The position numbers were made by a program, and so were the translations under genes. A stretch of 64,000 bases of DNA from Hibiscus mutabilis (Eukaryota > Streptophyta > Magnoliopsida > Malvales > Malvaceae): contig CM033752.1 in the NCBI GenBank assembly GCA_019671005.1, positions 25,490,969 through 25,554,968 of the forward strand, in the 5' to 3' direction. This document shows positions 35,142-46,270 of this stretch, one piece after another. The notes under the pieces were generated by a model. That model was not told the DNA's origin, searched no databases, and saw only the letters and a list, made by a program, of their open reading frames with translations. Position 1 is the first letter of the stretch. Each line of letters starts with the position of its first letter.

Positions 35142-35298
35142 TCTTGTGAAACGAGGACAAAGCAAAGATCAAAAGCACTCATTTTGACCTACTTTCTTGT
35201 CTTTGGCTTTGGAATCACGTGTTCTTCTGGAACCCTCAGCTCTTCCTTAGCTGAATCTTCAAGCTGATAAGTTCTTCACCTTCTTATCTTGGAACTAT

Positions 35299-36100
35299 AG
35301 GTCCTCCCTATATAGAACCTTTCTTTCTGAAGCCTCGAGTTATGAGTCCCTCCTATATAGAACTTTTCATTCTGAGACGGTAAAGCTTGGAGTCCTTCCT
35401 ATATAGAACTCTTCACCTTCAACGCTGGTTTCTCCTATATAAAACCTTTTGCGTCACTGCTGATGGATTCTTCCGACCGGGAGTTCCTCCTATATAGAAT
35501 CTGCTAGTCTTCAAAACCCCGAGCGTCAGTCCTTCCTATATAGAACTTTTAGCTTCAAACGAATCTCAGAGCTACAGGTTCTTCCTATATAGAACCTTTC
35601 ACTCTAAGATGAAAAGCTGGAGCCCTTCCTATATAGGACTCTTCGCTTTCAACACAATAGGTTTTTTCCTATATAAAACCTTGTGTATCATGGGTGAATT
35701 CCTTCGGTGGGAGTTCTTCCTATATAGAAGCGCTAGTCTTCACCCCGAGAGCCTTGATCCTTCCTAAATAGAACTTTTAGCTTCTAAAATCTCGGAGCTA
35801 CGGGTTCTTCCTATATAGAACCTCTCACTCTAAGACAGTAAAGCTCGGAGCCCTTCCTCTATAGGACTCTTCGCCTTCAACGCAACGGGTTTTCCCTATA
35901 TAAAACCTTATGTGTCATGAGTGATTTCCTTCGACTGGGAGTTCTTCCTATACAGAACTGCTAGTCTTCACCCTGGAGCTGCAAGCCATTCCTATATAAA
36001 ACTTTCAGCTCCTGAAGCCTCGGAGCGGCAGATTCTTCCTACATAGAACCTCTTGCTACGGGAGCTTGAAAATATAGGCTCTTCCTGTATAGAACCTTTA
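35299..36100. repeat. Hairpin array, unit C
   Basis: Counterpart of 18420-19212 with the same five-type order. Some units carry damage not seen in A, for example near 35515 and 35608. Confidence 0.85.
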
Positions 36101-36364
36101 TCTTCAAATTTCTCTTTTCTCTTTTTTCTCTTTTTCCTTTTTCCCTTTTTTCGCTCTCTTTTTTTCTCTTTTTCTTCCTTTTTCTTCTCTTTTTTTTTAT
36201 CTCATTTTTTTACAAGGCTGTTGATATCTTTGGACTTACGCTACTTAAGACTCCCGCATCATGCCTAAAGGACTTACTAATGGCCCGAATGACTTACTGA
36301 TGATCCGAAGGATTTAACATCTGGGTCTCACGCTGCTATGGCTACCAATTTTTCTGGACTCACG

Positions 36365-36660
36365 CTGCTAAGGTCACCGAAATCTTTCTTCAAATTTTGG
36401 GATTCACGCCAAAGGTGGCTGCCAAAACTTTCTTTAAATTTTGGGGACTCACGCCGAAAATGGCTGCCAAAATCTTTTTTTTCAAATTTTGGGGACTCAC
36501 GCCGAAGGTGGCTGCCAAAATCTTTTTTTTCAAATTTTGGGGACTCACGCCGAAGGTGGCTGCCAAACTTTCTTCAATTTGGGGGCTCACACCGAAAATG
36601 GCTGCCAATCTTTCTTCAAATTTGGGGACTTACGCCGAAACTGGCTGCCAATCTCATTCT
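36365..36660. repeat. About 55-bp tandem repeat, unit C
   Basis: Counterpart of 19480-19775; the first unit near 36350 keeps CTGGACTCACGCTGCTAAGG, where A has a garbled version. Confidence 0.85.
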
Positions 36661-38687
36661 TCATTTAACGAAATCCACTTCTTAATACTCTTTGATAATT
36701 CTTCAAGTACCTGTCCAAAACAAGCAAAAATTGACATGCCCCTATCTATATGATGCATGCAAGGTAATGCTTTCTTTCTCTTCTTTTTCTTTTTTTCTCT
36801 CTTTTCATTTTTTTTTCTTTTCTTCTTTTTTCTTCAATTTCTTCTTATTTTTTCTTTTTCTTTTTCTTTTCTTTTTTTCCTTCTCTTTCTTTCTCTTTTT
36901 CTTTCTTCTTTCAGCCCCTTTTTTGTTCTAAAGTATTACACCCTGAAAGGTCGCTCCTCAGATTTCTTCATCTCTTTACTTCTTCACTGTAGGCTCTTAA
37001 ATCCTCATTTGAACATGCTTTTAAACCTTTTGTGCGAAAGGCTTTCTTGTCTTCAGGGTTATCACTTGTCTTCATAAATGATCCTCTGGTTCTTATATTA
37101 TTCTTATAAGAACCATTGTCATCTTCTTCGCTTGGCGTTGCCCCATTCAACCACGGGCTCCACTGCTTTGAATTTTCTGACCCATCATACAAAGCCTTGA
37201 TCTATTTCTAGTCACCAGGGTGAGCCAAAATGCTTCCATCCCCTGAGCTCATCCTTGATCTTCTCGTAGCACTTCGACGGGAACTAACTCTCAGTCCCTA
37301 TGCTTTAAATCTCATCATCATTCATTTTTAAAGTAATGCAAAAGGAAATTTACTTGTGTATATTTAAAAAATAATGATTGTTTGAAAAGATAACAGTCAT
37401 TTCGAAAATCACAACTTGGACGGGATACCAAACATTTTGAAAACATTGTTTGGAACAAATGGTAAACATCTTTTTCTTTTCTTCTTCTTTTTTAAGGACT
37501 AAATATTTTTTTTATAAAATAATGCTTGGAGAATGGTAAACAAAATCCGAAGTGTATTGCCAAACATTTTTAAAAACTAATGTTTGGGGGAAATGGTAAA
37601 CATCAAAACTTTGGGAGAAAATGTCAAACCTTTTAAAACATGTTTGCCCCCGAAATATCAAACACCATAGCGCATCTGCTTCAAGTTGCCAGAGATCAAC
37701 TCTAATGAAGTGCATATTTAGAAGATCTTGACCATTGTGGAGATATATGCCAATGTCTAATATGCTTTTGAGAGGAACAACCCTACCTAGTTTCTACCTC
37801 GTTTAAGGTGGCTCTCTTAATCTCGCTATCTCACCATACCCAATCCTTCCCTCATTTGGGTGTCGATCAAGCACTTCGAAGTTTGACGTTCCTTGAAGCA
37901 AAGTTAACCCTTATAGGCGGAATGAAATCTGAAGACATTCTCATTCAACTTGGATATCTATGGATGACCAGAATGGTCTTTGGGGCTTGTAATGTAGGCC
38001 TTTGGTTTATGGTTAAGTGGAACAGTATTTCTGTACTTGTGTAACTTGGATATGCCCATTATTCCTTCCCTTTTTTGGATCACTATAGACTGCCTGTTTT
38101 CGGGTTTTCACCCTAGAGTTCATTTCCTTTCTTTTTATTGTAGGCTGCCTTGCATTCTGGCTATATACTGATGTTCGTTTTCTGTTCAATAATGTTTGAT
38201 CCTCCAAAACTCCTCGAAACCGAGATTTCTTGAATGAAGGACTACGAATACATTTCTGGGAATTCTTGTGATTGGCACGCCTAGATGAAATGTTATCCTT
38301 TCTTTCTTCTTTTCTTTCTTTTCTTTCTTTTTCACTTTTTCTCTTGGATCGCTCTAGACTACCCATTTTCAGGTTTTCACCCTAGAGGTCACTTCCTTCA
38401 GTGTATTTTGGTTGGATATTGATGCGAGCAGGTTCAGGCAGACTACTCTTTTTCTTCATTTTCAGGATCACTCTAAACTGCCCATTTTTTGGGTTTTCAC
38501 CCTATAGGTCATTTCCTTTTTCGAAATTGGCAATCTTCGGGCCGACTTGTATTGACTTGGCTTCAGTTCGAGCTTCTGTACTAATTTTCAAAACTGATAT
38601 TTACTTGAAATGTGGATTCCTTGTGTCTCTTGCTCATAGTTGAAGTCTTGTTCTTGTATTGTTTGATTTGTGTGTGAAGCATATACA

Positions 38688-38869
38688 ATATTCTTTCTTT
38701 CTTTTTCTTTCTTTCTTTTTCTTTTTCTTTTTTTTCTTTCTTTTTTTCTTTTTTCTTCCTTTTTTTCTCTCTTTTTTTCTTTTTTCTTCCTTTTTTATTT
38801 TATTTTTTCTTCTCTTTTTTATTTTCTTTTTTCTTTTTTTCTTTTTTTCTTTTTTTTTCTCTTTTTTTA
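38688..38869. repeat. Polypyrimidine tract, unit C (longest)
   Basis: Same tract as 21790-21971. Shorter tracts at 36109-36213 and 36767-36915 correspond to the other two in unit A. Confidence 0.85.
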
Positions 38870-39779
38870 GACTGCCCATTTTGGGTTTTTAGCATTGAAT
38901 CTCTTTCTTCTTATTCGAGTCTATGAATGTATCCTCGAATCAACACGTATCTATACTGGTATTAATACTATCTTCCGCTCGAAGTTAATTGTCTCTCTGC
39001 AGCTCTTTTGATATTTACTCGATCTGGATTGCTTCGGCCTTCCGATTGCCATTTATTTTCTTTTCTTTGGTTTTTCGTTTGGACATATCCATGTTTACAA
39101 CCACTTTCTTCTGATGATTTTCTTATCTTCGTATCCAACCTATCTGGACTCATCTCTGTCTTCTGGTAAAGTAAAAGAATATCATTCGTTGTCAAATTCA
39201 CAGATGTCCTGAGAATGCCTTCAGGAGGTAGAGGTTTAGGGTCAACTTTTGTTTCAAGGATCTTAAACGACAAATGCCTGAGAAGATAAATTCTTAAAAT
39301 GGGAACTGCCCATTGTCTAAACACTCGCTTTTTCTCCTCTGTTGGCCTAAGTAAACTAGCAGATACTCACATTTACAGTATCCCCACAACATTCAATCTC
39401 TTCTAAATATATGCAACTTAGAGTTGATCTTTGAGTCTAAAGCAGATGTACTGTTGCATTCAAAATTCGAGGACCTGGTATAGAAATGATATATATGTCT
39501 ATTCAAAAATGCGTGTATATGCATATGGGAGAACAAAACTACCCTATAAAAATAAAATGTTTAAAGAATCAAGAATGTAAAAATGCTTTTCTAAATGGAA
39601 ATGTGATTTTTAATTCTAAAAATATATGTTTGAGAGTTTTTTTCTTCTTTTTTCTTTTTTCAAAGCATTGAGCATTTCTTTGTGAATTGATGGGAAAACC
39701 ATAGGGACCTCCGGACTACCTCCCGAGTACTAACTCATTCCAGTCCTTTGTAGTGTAGGCTTGTGCCACTTCTATTGTT

Positions 39780-40560
39780 TTTCCTTGCTAGATCAATTCT
39801 TGGCATGACTCCCTCGTCAACCAACTTCTTGATTTCTTCTATTAAAAACCTCAAATTTCTTGGTGCCATGCCCCGGTGCCTTAATGTAGAACTCACATGC
39901 ACTGTATAGATTAAAACTGTGGGCAGATGAGCTGGGTGTAATCTTTATCGGCCCGAAGGTAAGGTACTAACCCTTGACTAGATTAGGCCATATGGAATAC
40001 TCTGAATATCTCTAAATATGTACTTGTTCGAGGAATTTTTCTCGGTGATGCAGAGGAATCTACCTGTCTTCTTCTCTTATGATCACGAGAACCTTGAAAG
40101 TGGTACCCATTTATCTTTTTCTTTCCTTCTGCTCCTAGACAGGTTTGGTCTTTAAACTTAGGTCTCAGAGTGCATGTTCGTTTCTCTCCGACTATCATTA
40201 AGTCCTCAAAGATGGCCTTCATTTTCTCGAGCATCTTATTAAAGAAGAAATATGAAAGGTGGCATGTAAGTCACTTTCCTCTTCATCTACGGGAGGTTGT
40301 ACCTGGGTTGCTAATCCCAGCCACCTCAAAGCACGTTTCTTGAAGCCTTCATTAGGTTTCATCTTCGTACCCTGGAGATACCGACGACTTAGTGCTAGGC
40401 CAAAGCATATCATATCACGGTAGGTCCTGCTAGACTGTCGGGGAAGTAGTGGATCAGTAATTTTTCAATGCAGCCCTCCATTTTTTGCAGAATATGGTCA
40501 CGAGAATCTTGGGGCATCTTATTCCGTCATCATGTGCAAATCTGGGAATCTTTGAAATTT
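39780..40560 (-). pseudogene. gag: Tat/Ogre-like gag remnant, unit C
   Basis: Duplicate of the unit A remnant. Minus frames at 40219-40413 (MKPNEGFKKRALRWLGLATQ, VQPPVDEEE) and 39983-40234 (MLEKMKAIFEDLMIVGEKRT) overlap and together resemble the middle of Tat/Ogre gag; a CEFYIKAPGHGTKK-like stretch lies near 39890. Upstream, PQDSRDHILQKMEGCIEKLL is readable here but broken in A. Frameshifts remain, so no full gag is encoded. Confidence 0.6.
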
Positions 40561-40926
40561 GGAAGAATGACCAAACCAGGGTTCAAACAGAGCTTTCTTG
40601 CATTAAAGGCATCAAACTTCTTTTTTCTCTCTTTTTTCTCTCGAGTCCATATTCTAACTACTCGAATCTTGATTTTTGAGTGTCTTCAATTCTTTTATCC
40701 ATGATAAAACCCTAATTGGTCTTTGAATTACTCCTCATAAAGTTTATGCAAGGTAATAATAATGCAATGTACTGATAATGTCATGTAAAACATGCCAGGA
40801 TCGTGCAATGCAATCCTAAAATATAAACGTGAATGCAATAAGGTATTGATTCCAAAAGTGATCCCCATAGAACAACGTTCATTGAGGCCAAAAGGTTTCA
40901 TTATATCAGATATTAGATATTTACAG

Positions 40927-41260
40927 TTACTGATAAGCTTCAGTGCCTACTTTCTTAACTTCATCCAGTAGTCCGGTCAGCTTGCCTCTGTAGTCCAACA
41001 CTTGATCCATGTTCTGACAAAGCCTGCCACCTTGTTGAGCCGCCTTACCTGCTCGAGTAATATCGATCTTCGGGTCTTCATCTATCCCCTGCTTAGTCTT
41101 TCGTAGCTTGGAAGTTGCCCTTTCCAACTGAAGAGTGTTGAATTGTCATTGCTTTGTCGTAAACTTGTTTCCAAAACTCTTGTTAATGGCTAAGTTATTC
41201 TGTAGCTCATCTCTGGAGACTGTCGTACCTATTCCCAATTCCCTCAAACTTACCTGATAA
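40927..41260 (-). pseudogene. Unrecognised coding-like segment upstream of gag, unit C
   Basis: A minus-strand reading gives TTVSRDELQNNLAINKSFGN, then after one stop MERATSKLRKTKQGIDEDPK and YRGKLTGLLDEVKKVGTEAY, charged and helix-like. It could be the tail of the extra 5' ORF of Tat/Ogre elements or the start of gag; I cannot tell. The matching part of unit A (24010-24350) is broken by changes at CTG/CAG sites. Confidence 0.4.
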
Positions 41261-44200
41261 CAGCCTGACTTGATTCTCGCTTGACTAGTTTCTCTTCTTC
41301 CAATATTCCGAGTCGTCTTTCAACTGGACAATACCGTTCATCTATTCTTTAAAGGTGACCCAATATGATATTCTTAAACACTCAGGAAAGCTTCTGGTGA
41401 TCATTCTGCAAATTCAATTTTATCCAAGTTATCTCTCTCTTATCTGAGCTGGCTGAACTCGAAAGAATATCCCTCTCATGGGATGCCCCTATCTCCGATC
41501 TTCAAATTTAACTCGCTTGAGTGACCCACTTCGGTATTACTCGAACTTTGTCCTGGATATCGATTCCTCCTCAACTTTGCCCCTCGGGTGATTGTTAGCT
41601 CACTATAGAATTGGGGAACTCCGTCTTCGAAACCTAAAATCCTCATCGCGATAAGATCTTTAACTCATTCCTCAGGGCCCCGCAATCCTCAATACCGTGA
41701 CCCAAACTTCCTAACGGTAACTGCCTCTAGCACGTGTGTCGTAATCTCTCGGATAAGACGGTCTTTTTGCTAGAGACTTCACCGAGGTAATAAGGCTCTT
41801 GTCGATGAACATTAGGAGTAGTTCGGTGTACCTCACAGGAATCGAGATATACTTCTTTTCATTACATGCTTCTCAAGTTTCTTCTGGACCGAGCTCTATT
41901 TTTTTTGAAAGCCTGACTCAAGCATACCTTCTGCCTGTTTATTGATGCAGATCACAAAAAGGGTTCAATTTGTCGTATTTGGCTGACTTGGAGGTAGAAT
42001 TCTGACTATCTCGCTCTCTATTCTGATCCTTAATCGGTTCTTCTTTCAGTTTGATGGATCGCTTACCTTTCGTCAAAGTATTCATCTGATTCATCACGTC
42101 TTCCCTATGTTTCTTTCAACTCTTACACTTTACTTTGCTCATTAGCAGTACCGTGTCTCCTTACCATGTCTGACCTGAAGTCTTCAGATGGTTCCTCTTC
42201 TATTGTCGCTGATCTTGTTCTGGGACAAAACCCTAGATCCGTGCCCTCTAATATCTGACCAGACGACCCTTTGCCAATTATAAACGATTTCTGAAATTTG
42301 AGGAACCACTAATATCTGACCAGACGACCCTGGATCCGTGCCCTCTAATATCTGACCAGACGACCCTATAAATGCGAGAATGCATGCAAATGCGATGTTG
42401 ATTCTCGAACAGTCTTTAAAAAACTTTCAATAGAGAAAATGTCTATTTGCCAGAACTTAATAATGAATTACAGGCAACAGTTGAATTTATTCTGGAGACC
42501 TTGACTTCGGGAAGCAAAACCTGTGCTCCACGTCTCGGCGTCGTCTTCAGGATGATGGATGACTCCGTATTCTCCTCTTATTCTATTCTATGGACTCGTA
42601 ACGTCGTGATCTTTATTTTTATGGCTTCTAAAAAGGACGTCAGACAATATATTTTCTTCTGTAGATCTGGGTACGTCTAAACAGGGATGGATTCTATCGA
42701 TCCTAGGGGAGTACTTTAAAACTTTTTGGGGTTTAAATTAAAATTTTCAAGGATCATTTGGTTTAAAAATTTCCCCTTTTTATTATCAAAAAGTTAACTT
42801 ACTTAAAAATGAAACTTTTAGGTTTCTTTTTGTTATTATTATTATTCTGAAAGTTTTATGAGGGAAGAAGTTTCAAAGCAAAATAATAATATTTTCAAAT
42901 TTTTTCTCTCTTTTTTTTAAATGAGTTAAATTAAAATATGAGATTTTTTTTAATAAATGGTCAAATGTGAAGATTTAAAATTGGGGTTCTGCGGCGCTGA
43001 CTGAATCTTCTGCGTCGCACGTGCCTTATTATCGTACCGTCTTCTTTCGCGATTGGTCTTTGCTCGGCCTAACTTGATACAGTAATATTATCGTTTCTAG
43101 CAAAGCAGACTTTTTCTATTTTGAAAGCCTTTTAAAGAATTGTTCTTGAATCAACACCATGTCATGATATGCAACATGAATGCAAATAAAGGCGTTGATT
43201 CCGCTGGTAATCACCCTTTCGAACGACTTTCATGGGAATTAAAGGGTCCAGATTACAAAAAAGGTCCATATTACAAAAGGAGTTCCTATTACAAAAAGAG
43301 TCTCTATTACAAAAATCTTAATTACAAAATAAAATTCTACACATAAGCTCTAGCTCTACCTCCTAGCTCCTCGACAGCACTGAGCAACTTGATAAACCTT
43401 GGTGCTTCTTCCATGTCCGGGGTTACGAAAGGTCGGAGAGCCACGGCTTCGGTAGCTAATTCATTCACACGCCTTGCAACTCGTTGTATGTCCACCATCA
43501 GGGTCTCTTGTGTATACTTTGGCACTACACGCTCGTTCGGCAAATTGTTACGTCGGATCTGTTGAGTAATCTCTGACCGATGTCACGCGACTAGATCGAT
43601 GTTGTCCTTTCTAAGACACCTTTTTTCCATGATGAAAGATTTTCTAATCAGGCAAACCACTTGAATCAACGCCTCTATGTAATGTGGATGCAATGATAAT
43701 GCAACAAAAGTATGTGTAAAATAAAAATAAAAATAAAACACAAAAATGAGTTAGTACGGATAAAAATAATAAATACATAAATAAAAGGACAAATAAAATA
43801 AAATAAGGTAAACAAACAAAAAACCCTATTTATCCCGTCTAAAACACCTAAGGTTATCCGCATGGCTCTAAAGGGGTGGGTTTCTATATGTTCTCTACAT
43901 GCAGTCTTGGTTCTAGGAGGTACCCGAATTGTCCTTTCTTTGTCCTCTACTAAGAGTAGCAAGGCCCCGATCATCACCCATTATAGGCTCCTTTCAACCG
44001 AGTTCAATTTAGGGGACCCATTCGCTTATGCCCGCACGAAGGAACGATATCTTATTTAAAGCATAAGGTACTGAGCCCCGAAGGTACTTGCTAGGCCCAT
44101 ACGGGAGAACGATATCTCCACGAAAGCATTAGCGTTTTCCCACTTAAAAAAAACGGGTTTATATGCCATATTTTAAATGCGTTAAAATAAACGCGCAATT

Positions 44201-44313
44201 ATAACCGAATGTTAATTTAATAGTCACTTTAACCCGGAATTTTTAATATTAATAAAGCGGTAATTATTTTAAAAAGCTTGACTCTCTTCTTGTTTTCAAA
44301 AAACAAAAAATTG
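41261..44313 (-). other. Unit C 5' internal region, no recognised gene
   Basis: Copy of the unit A 5' region. It includes the 68-residue minus frame at 43337-43543 identical to 26423-26629, and a clear threefold repeat of CTCTAATATCTGACCAGACG at about 42249, 42309 and 42346. No domain recognised. Confidence 0.6.
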
Positions 44314-44331
44314 TCCCCAGCGGAGTCGCCA
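44314..44331 (-). other. Ogre-like primer-binding site, unit C (tRNA-Arg type)
   Basis: Minus strand TGGCGACTCCGCTGGGGA, two bases after the LTR4 terminus, identical to the one at 27406-27423. Confidence 0.85.
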
Positions 44332-44333
44332 TC

Positions 44334-45672
44334 TGTAGCGATGTCCCTTTTTCGCTAAAAAATGAGTGTTTTCGAAGTGTTTGTGATTTTCCAGGTATTA
44401 AAATATTTATTCTGTGGGGTTTTAAAAATACCGTATTTTAGAAATTGGAGTCGCCACCGGCCACTTAGGTAGGCCAGACACCATAAAACTAGAGATTTGA
44501 AAACTATTGGGTTCGGGAGTCGGTTACGGATTAGCACCCCCACACCGCCCAAAATTGGTACTTTAATAATTACTGCTTTATTAATGTCAGATTTTCCGGA
44601 TTAAAGTGACGATTAGTTTAAAATTCGGTTATAATTGCGAATAAATTTTAAAGGCCCCGTTATCCGAGAGTAAACTCCCAACCACTATCACTACGCCTGA
44701 TACTGGCCCCGTTTACGCTCAGATAAAAGGGCACCGCATTGACAATTTATATATCTGTTATGCAACCTAAAACATGGCGAATATAAATACAATGCGATAA
44801 AATATAAATAAATACTAACATAATAAAATACTAATCTAACATAAATAAAATACTAATCTAAAATATACATACATAAATATACTCATAAATAAAAACAAAT
44901 CTAACATAAATAAAATATTAATCTAAAACATAAATTTAAAACATAAACAAATACTAATCTAAAACATACATACATAAATATTAATCTAACTTATAAAAAA
45001 ACAAATCTAACATAAATAAAATACTAACATTCATAAATATTAATCTAACATATAAAAAACAAATTTAACATAACTAAAATATTAATATAAAACATAAATT
45101 TAAAACATAATAAATACTAATCTAAAGCATAAATAAACATACAAAGTAAAAAAAGAACACAATTTTAAATTAACTAATACTTCATTAAATTATAAAAATT
45201 ACAACACAAATTAAAAGGGAAGAAAATATACCTAACTAGGAGCTTGAATGACGAACCCCGACTGAACCCCACCGAGATCTACCACGACCTCTCCAAAATT
45301 ATTAACTAGATCGGACCTAAAATAGGACCCCGATCGAATGTTGGATCGAACCAACTGGGGCCGAGGGCACTACCCCCAACCCCGGCCAGCCTTGCGGCCG
45401 GCCATGCTCCCAATTGGGGAGCCAATTGCATGGCAATTTTTGCCAAATTTTTTGGGCGTCCCATTCTCTCATTTGGCTGCCCCCATGCCTTGTATTTATA
45501 GGCATGGGGTGGGTGAAATGGGGTGACGTGGAGCAACATGCTCCACGTATTTTCTTCCTTTTTTTAAATAATATATCTTTTATTATTATTTTTTCATTAA
45601 TTTTATATTAATAATATTATTATTAAAATAATATTAATAACACTAAAACCCGGTCAAAAATGAGTGATTACA
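44334..45672 (-). repeat. Ogre-like LTR4 (5' LTR of the array)
   Basis: 1339 bp from TGTAGCGATGT to GAGTGATTACA, complete at both edges. Shares its diagnostic indels with LTR2. Promoter arms 45481-45489/45501-45509 and inverted repeat 45526-45548 are perfect. Confidence 0.9.
45481..45548 (-). promoter_or_regulatory. LTR4 core promoter with hairpin-loop TATA box
   Basis: TATAAATA on the minus strand in the loop of the 9-bp stem, with the ACGTGG-bearing 10-bp inverted repeat about 20 bp upstream. As the outermost 5' LTR this would be the promoter driving the whole array. Confidence 0.65.
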
Positions 45673-45677
45673 GGTTT
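45673..45677. other. Right target-site duplication of the Ogre-like insertion
   Basis: GGTTT immediately after ...GATTACA, matching 16886-16890. Confidence 0.9.
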
Positions 45678-46270
45678 ATATTATGTTGATACATGATTGG
45701 TATGATGGTAATATTTATATAGTGATCATGATGCATATAAGGCATATTATGATAACCGGGCATACATGAAAATCTTATGACATTAACATATATCATGCTA
45801 TATAAATGTAGCCTTGAACTTGAATAAAGTTTAAATTATTGTTATTAATTTCCTTTATTGCCTCACTAAGTTCGTACTTAGCGTGTGATTGATTGTACAC
45901 ACGTAGGTAAATCAAGATAAGAGAGAGAAAAGCATTGCATCAATATTGGAAAGCTCAACAGGAAATCACGGTAATGACATCCTAATTGAGGTTGATTTTT
46001 ATAGTGGCATGTATGCTTGCTAAACTTATTCGAGTTGAGATTGGCCTTTAAAGTTGTTATGGGTTTTAAGACAATTGATTCATGATTAGAATTTGAATAA
46101 ATAATTTATGTCGATTTTAAGTAAAGTTAAGCGTGCTTGGGCTAGAGAAATTTTAGGATGGGTGACCATCTGGAAGTTTTATGAAAATTTTAAATTACCC
46201 TGATCTTTGAATAAAGAAGTCATAGCATTTCCGACTCATATCTAGTGTACGGATAGGGGAAGGGGGTGTA
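45678..46270 (+). repeat. E2 3' LTR, right part
   Basis: Continues the E2 LTR from ATATTATG (counterpart of about 12404) to GGGGGTGTA, where the last bases TTACA of the partner LTR are lost. E3 LTR sequence follows. Confidence 0.9.

Larger units (their letters stand above)
35142..39770 (-). other. Unit C 3' internal region: repeats in place of pol
   Basis: Copy of 18263-22870 at an offset of about 16.88-16.90 kb, with the same repeats in the same order. Differences by eye are small and concentrate at CTG/CAG sites and in T runs. About 38640-39700 appears identical to 21740-22800. No pol domain recognised. Confidence 0.75.
16891..45672 (-). mobile_element. Tandem array of non-autonomous Tat/Ogre-like LTR elements (28.8 kb)
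   Basis: Four LTRs in the same orientation alternate with three internal regions (A, B, C), and the whole block is flanked by the 5-bp duplication GGTTT. Minus orientation is shown by a tRNA-Arg-type PBS (TGGCGACTCCGCTGGGGA) beside the lower edge of LTR2 and LTR4 and a PPT (GGAAAGAGGGGCAAC) beside the upper edge of LTR1 and LTR3. A broken gag is the only recognisable gene in A and C; no RT, RNase H or integrase is visible. Shared indels pair LTR1 with LTR3 and LTR2 with LTR4, and A with C, so about 16.9 kb has been duplicated in tandem. The lineage call rests on PBS type, LTR motifs and gag similarity. Confidence 0.85.
10624..46270 (+). mobile_element. E2: chromovirus deletion derivative, split by a nested array
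   Basis: Two LTRs in direct orientation (10624-12997, and 15139-16890 plus 45678-46270) enclose an internal region of only about 2.1 kb with an initiator-Met PBS, decayed sequence, an integrase scrap and a PPT. The element lies in the E3 LTR: E3 sequence continues on both sides (10451-10623 and 46271 onward). Both outer termini have decayed (TG to TA at the left; the last bases lost at the right), so the target duplication cannot be read. The 28.8 kb Ogre-like array sits inside its 3' LTR. Sequence just before its PPT is nearly the same as that of E3, marking them as relatives. Confidence 0.85.

Noticed and set aside
20320..42370. Methylcytosine deamination as the cause of the A/C differences
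   Set aside because: Deamination predicts CAG to TAG or CAA; the observed changes are CAG/CTG to CG or CGA and short scrambles.
16891..45672. Initial reading of the array as plus-strand elements
   Set aside because: The tRNA-Arg PBS and the PPT both sit on the minus-strand sides of the LTRs, and the gag-like readings are on the minus strand.
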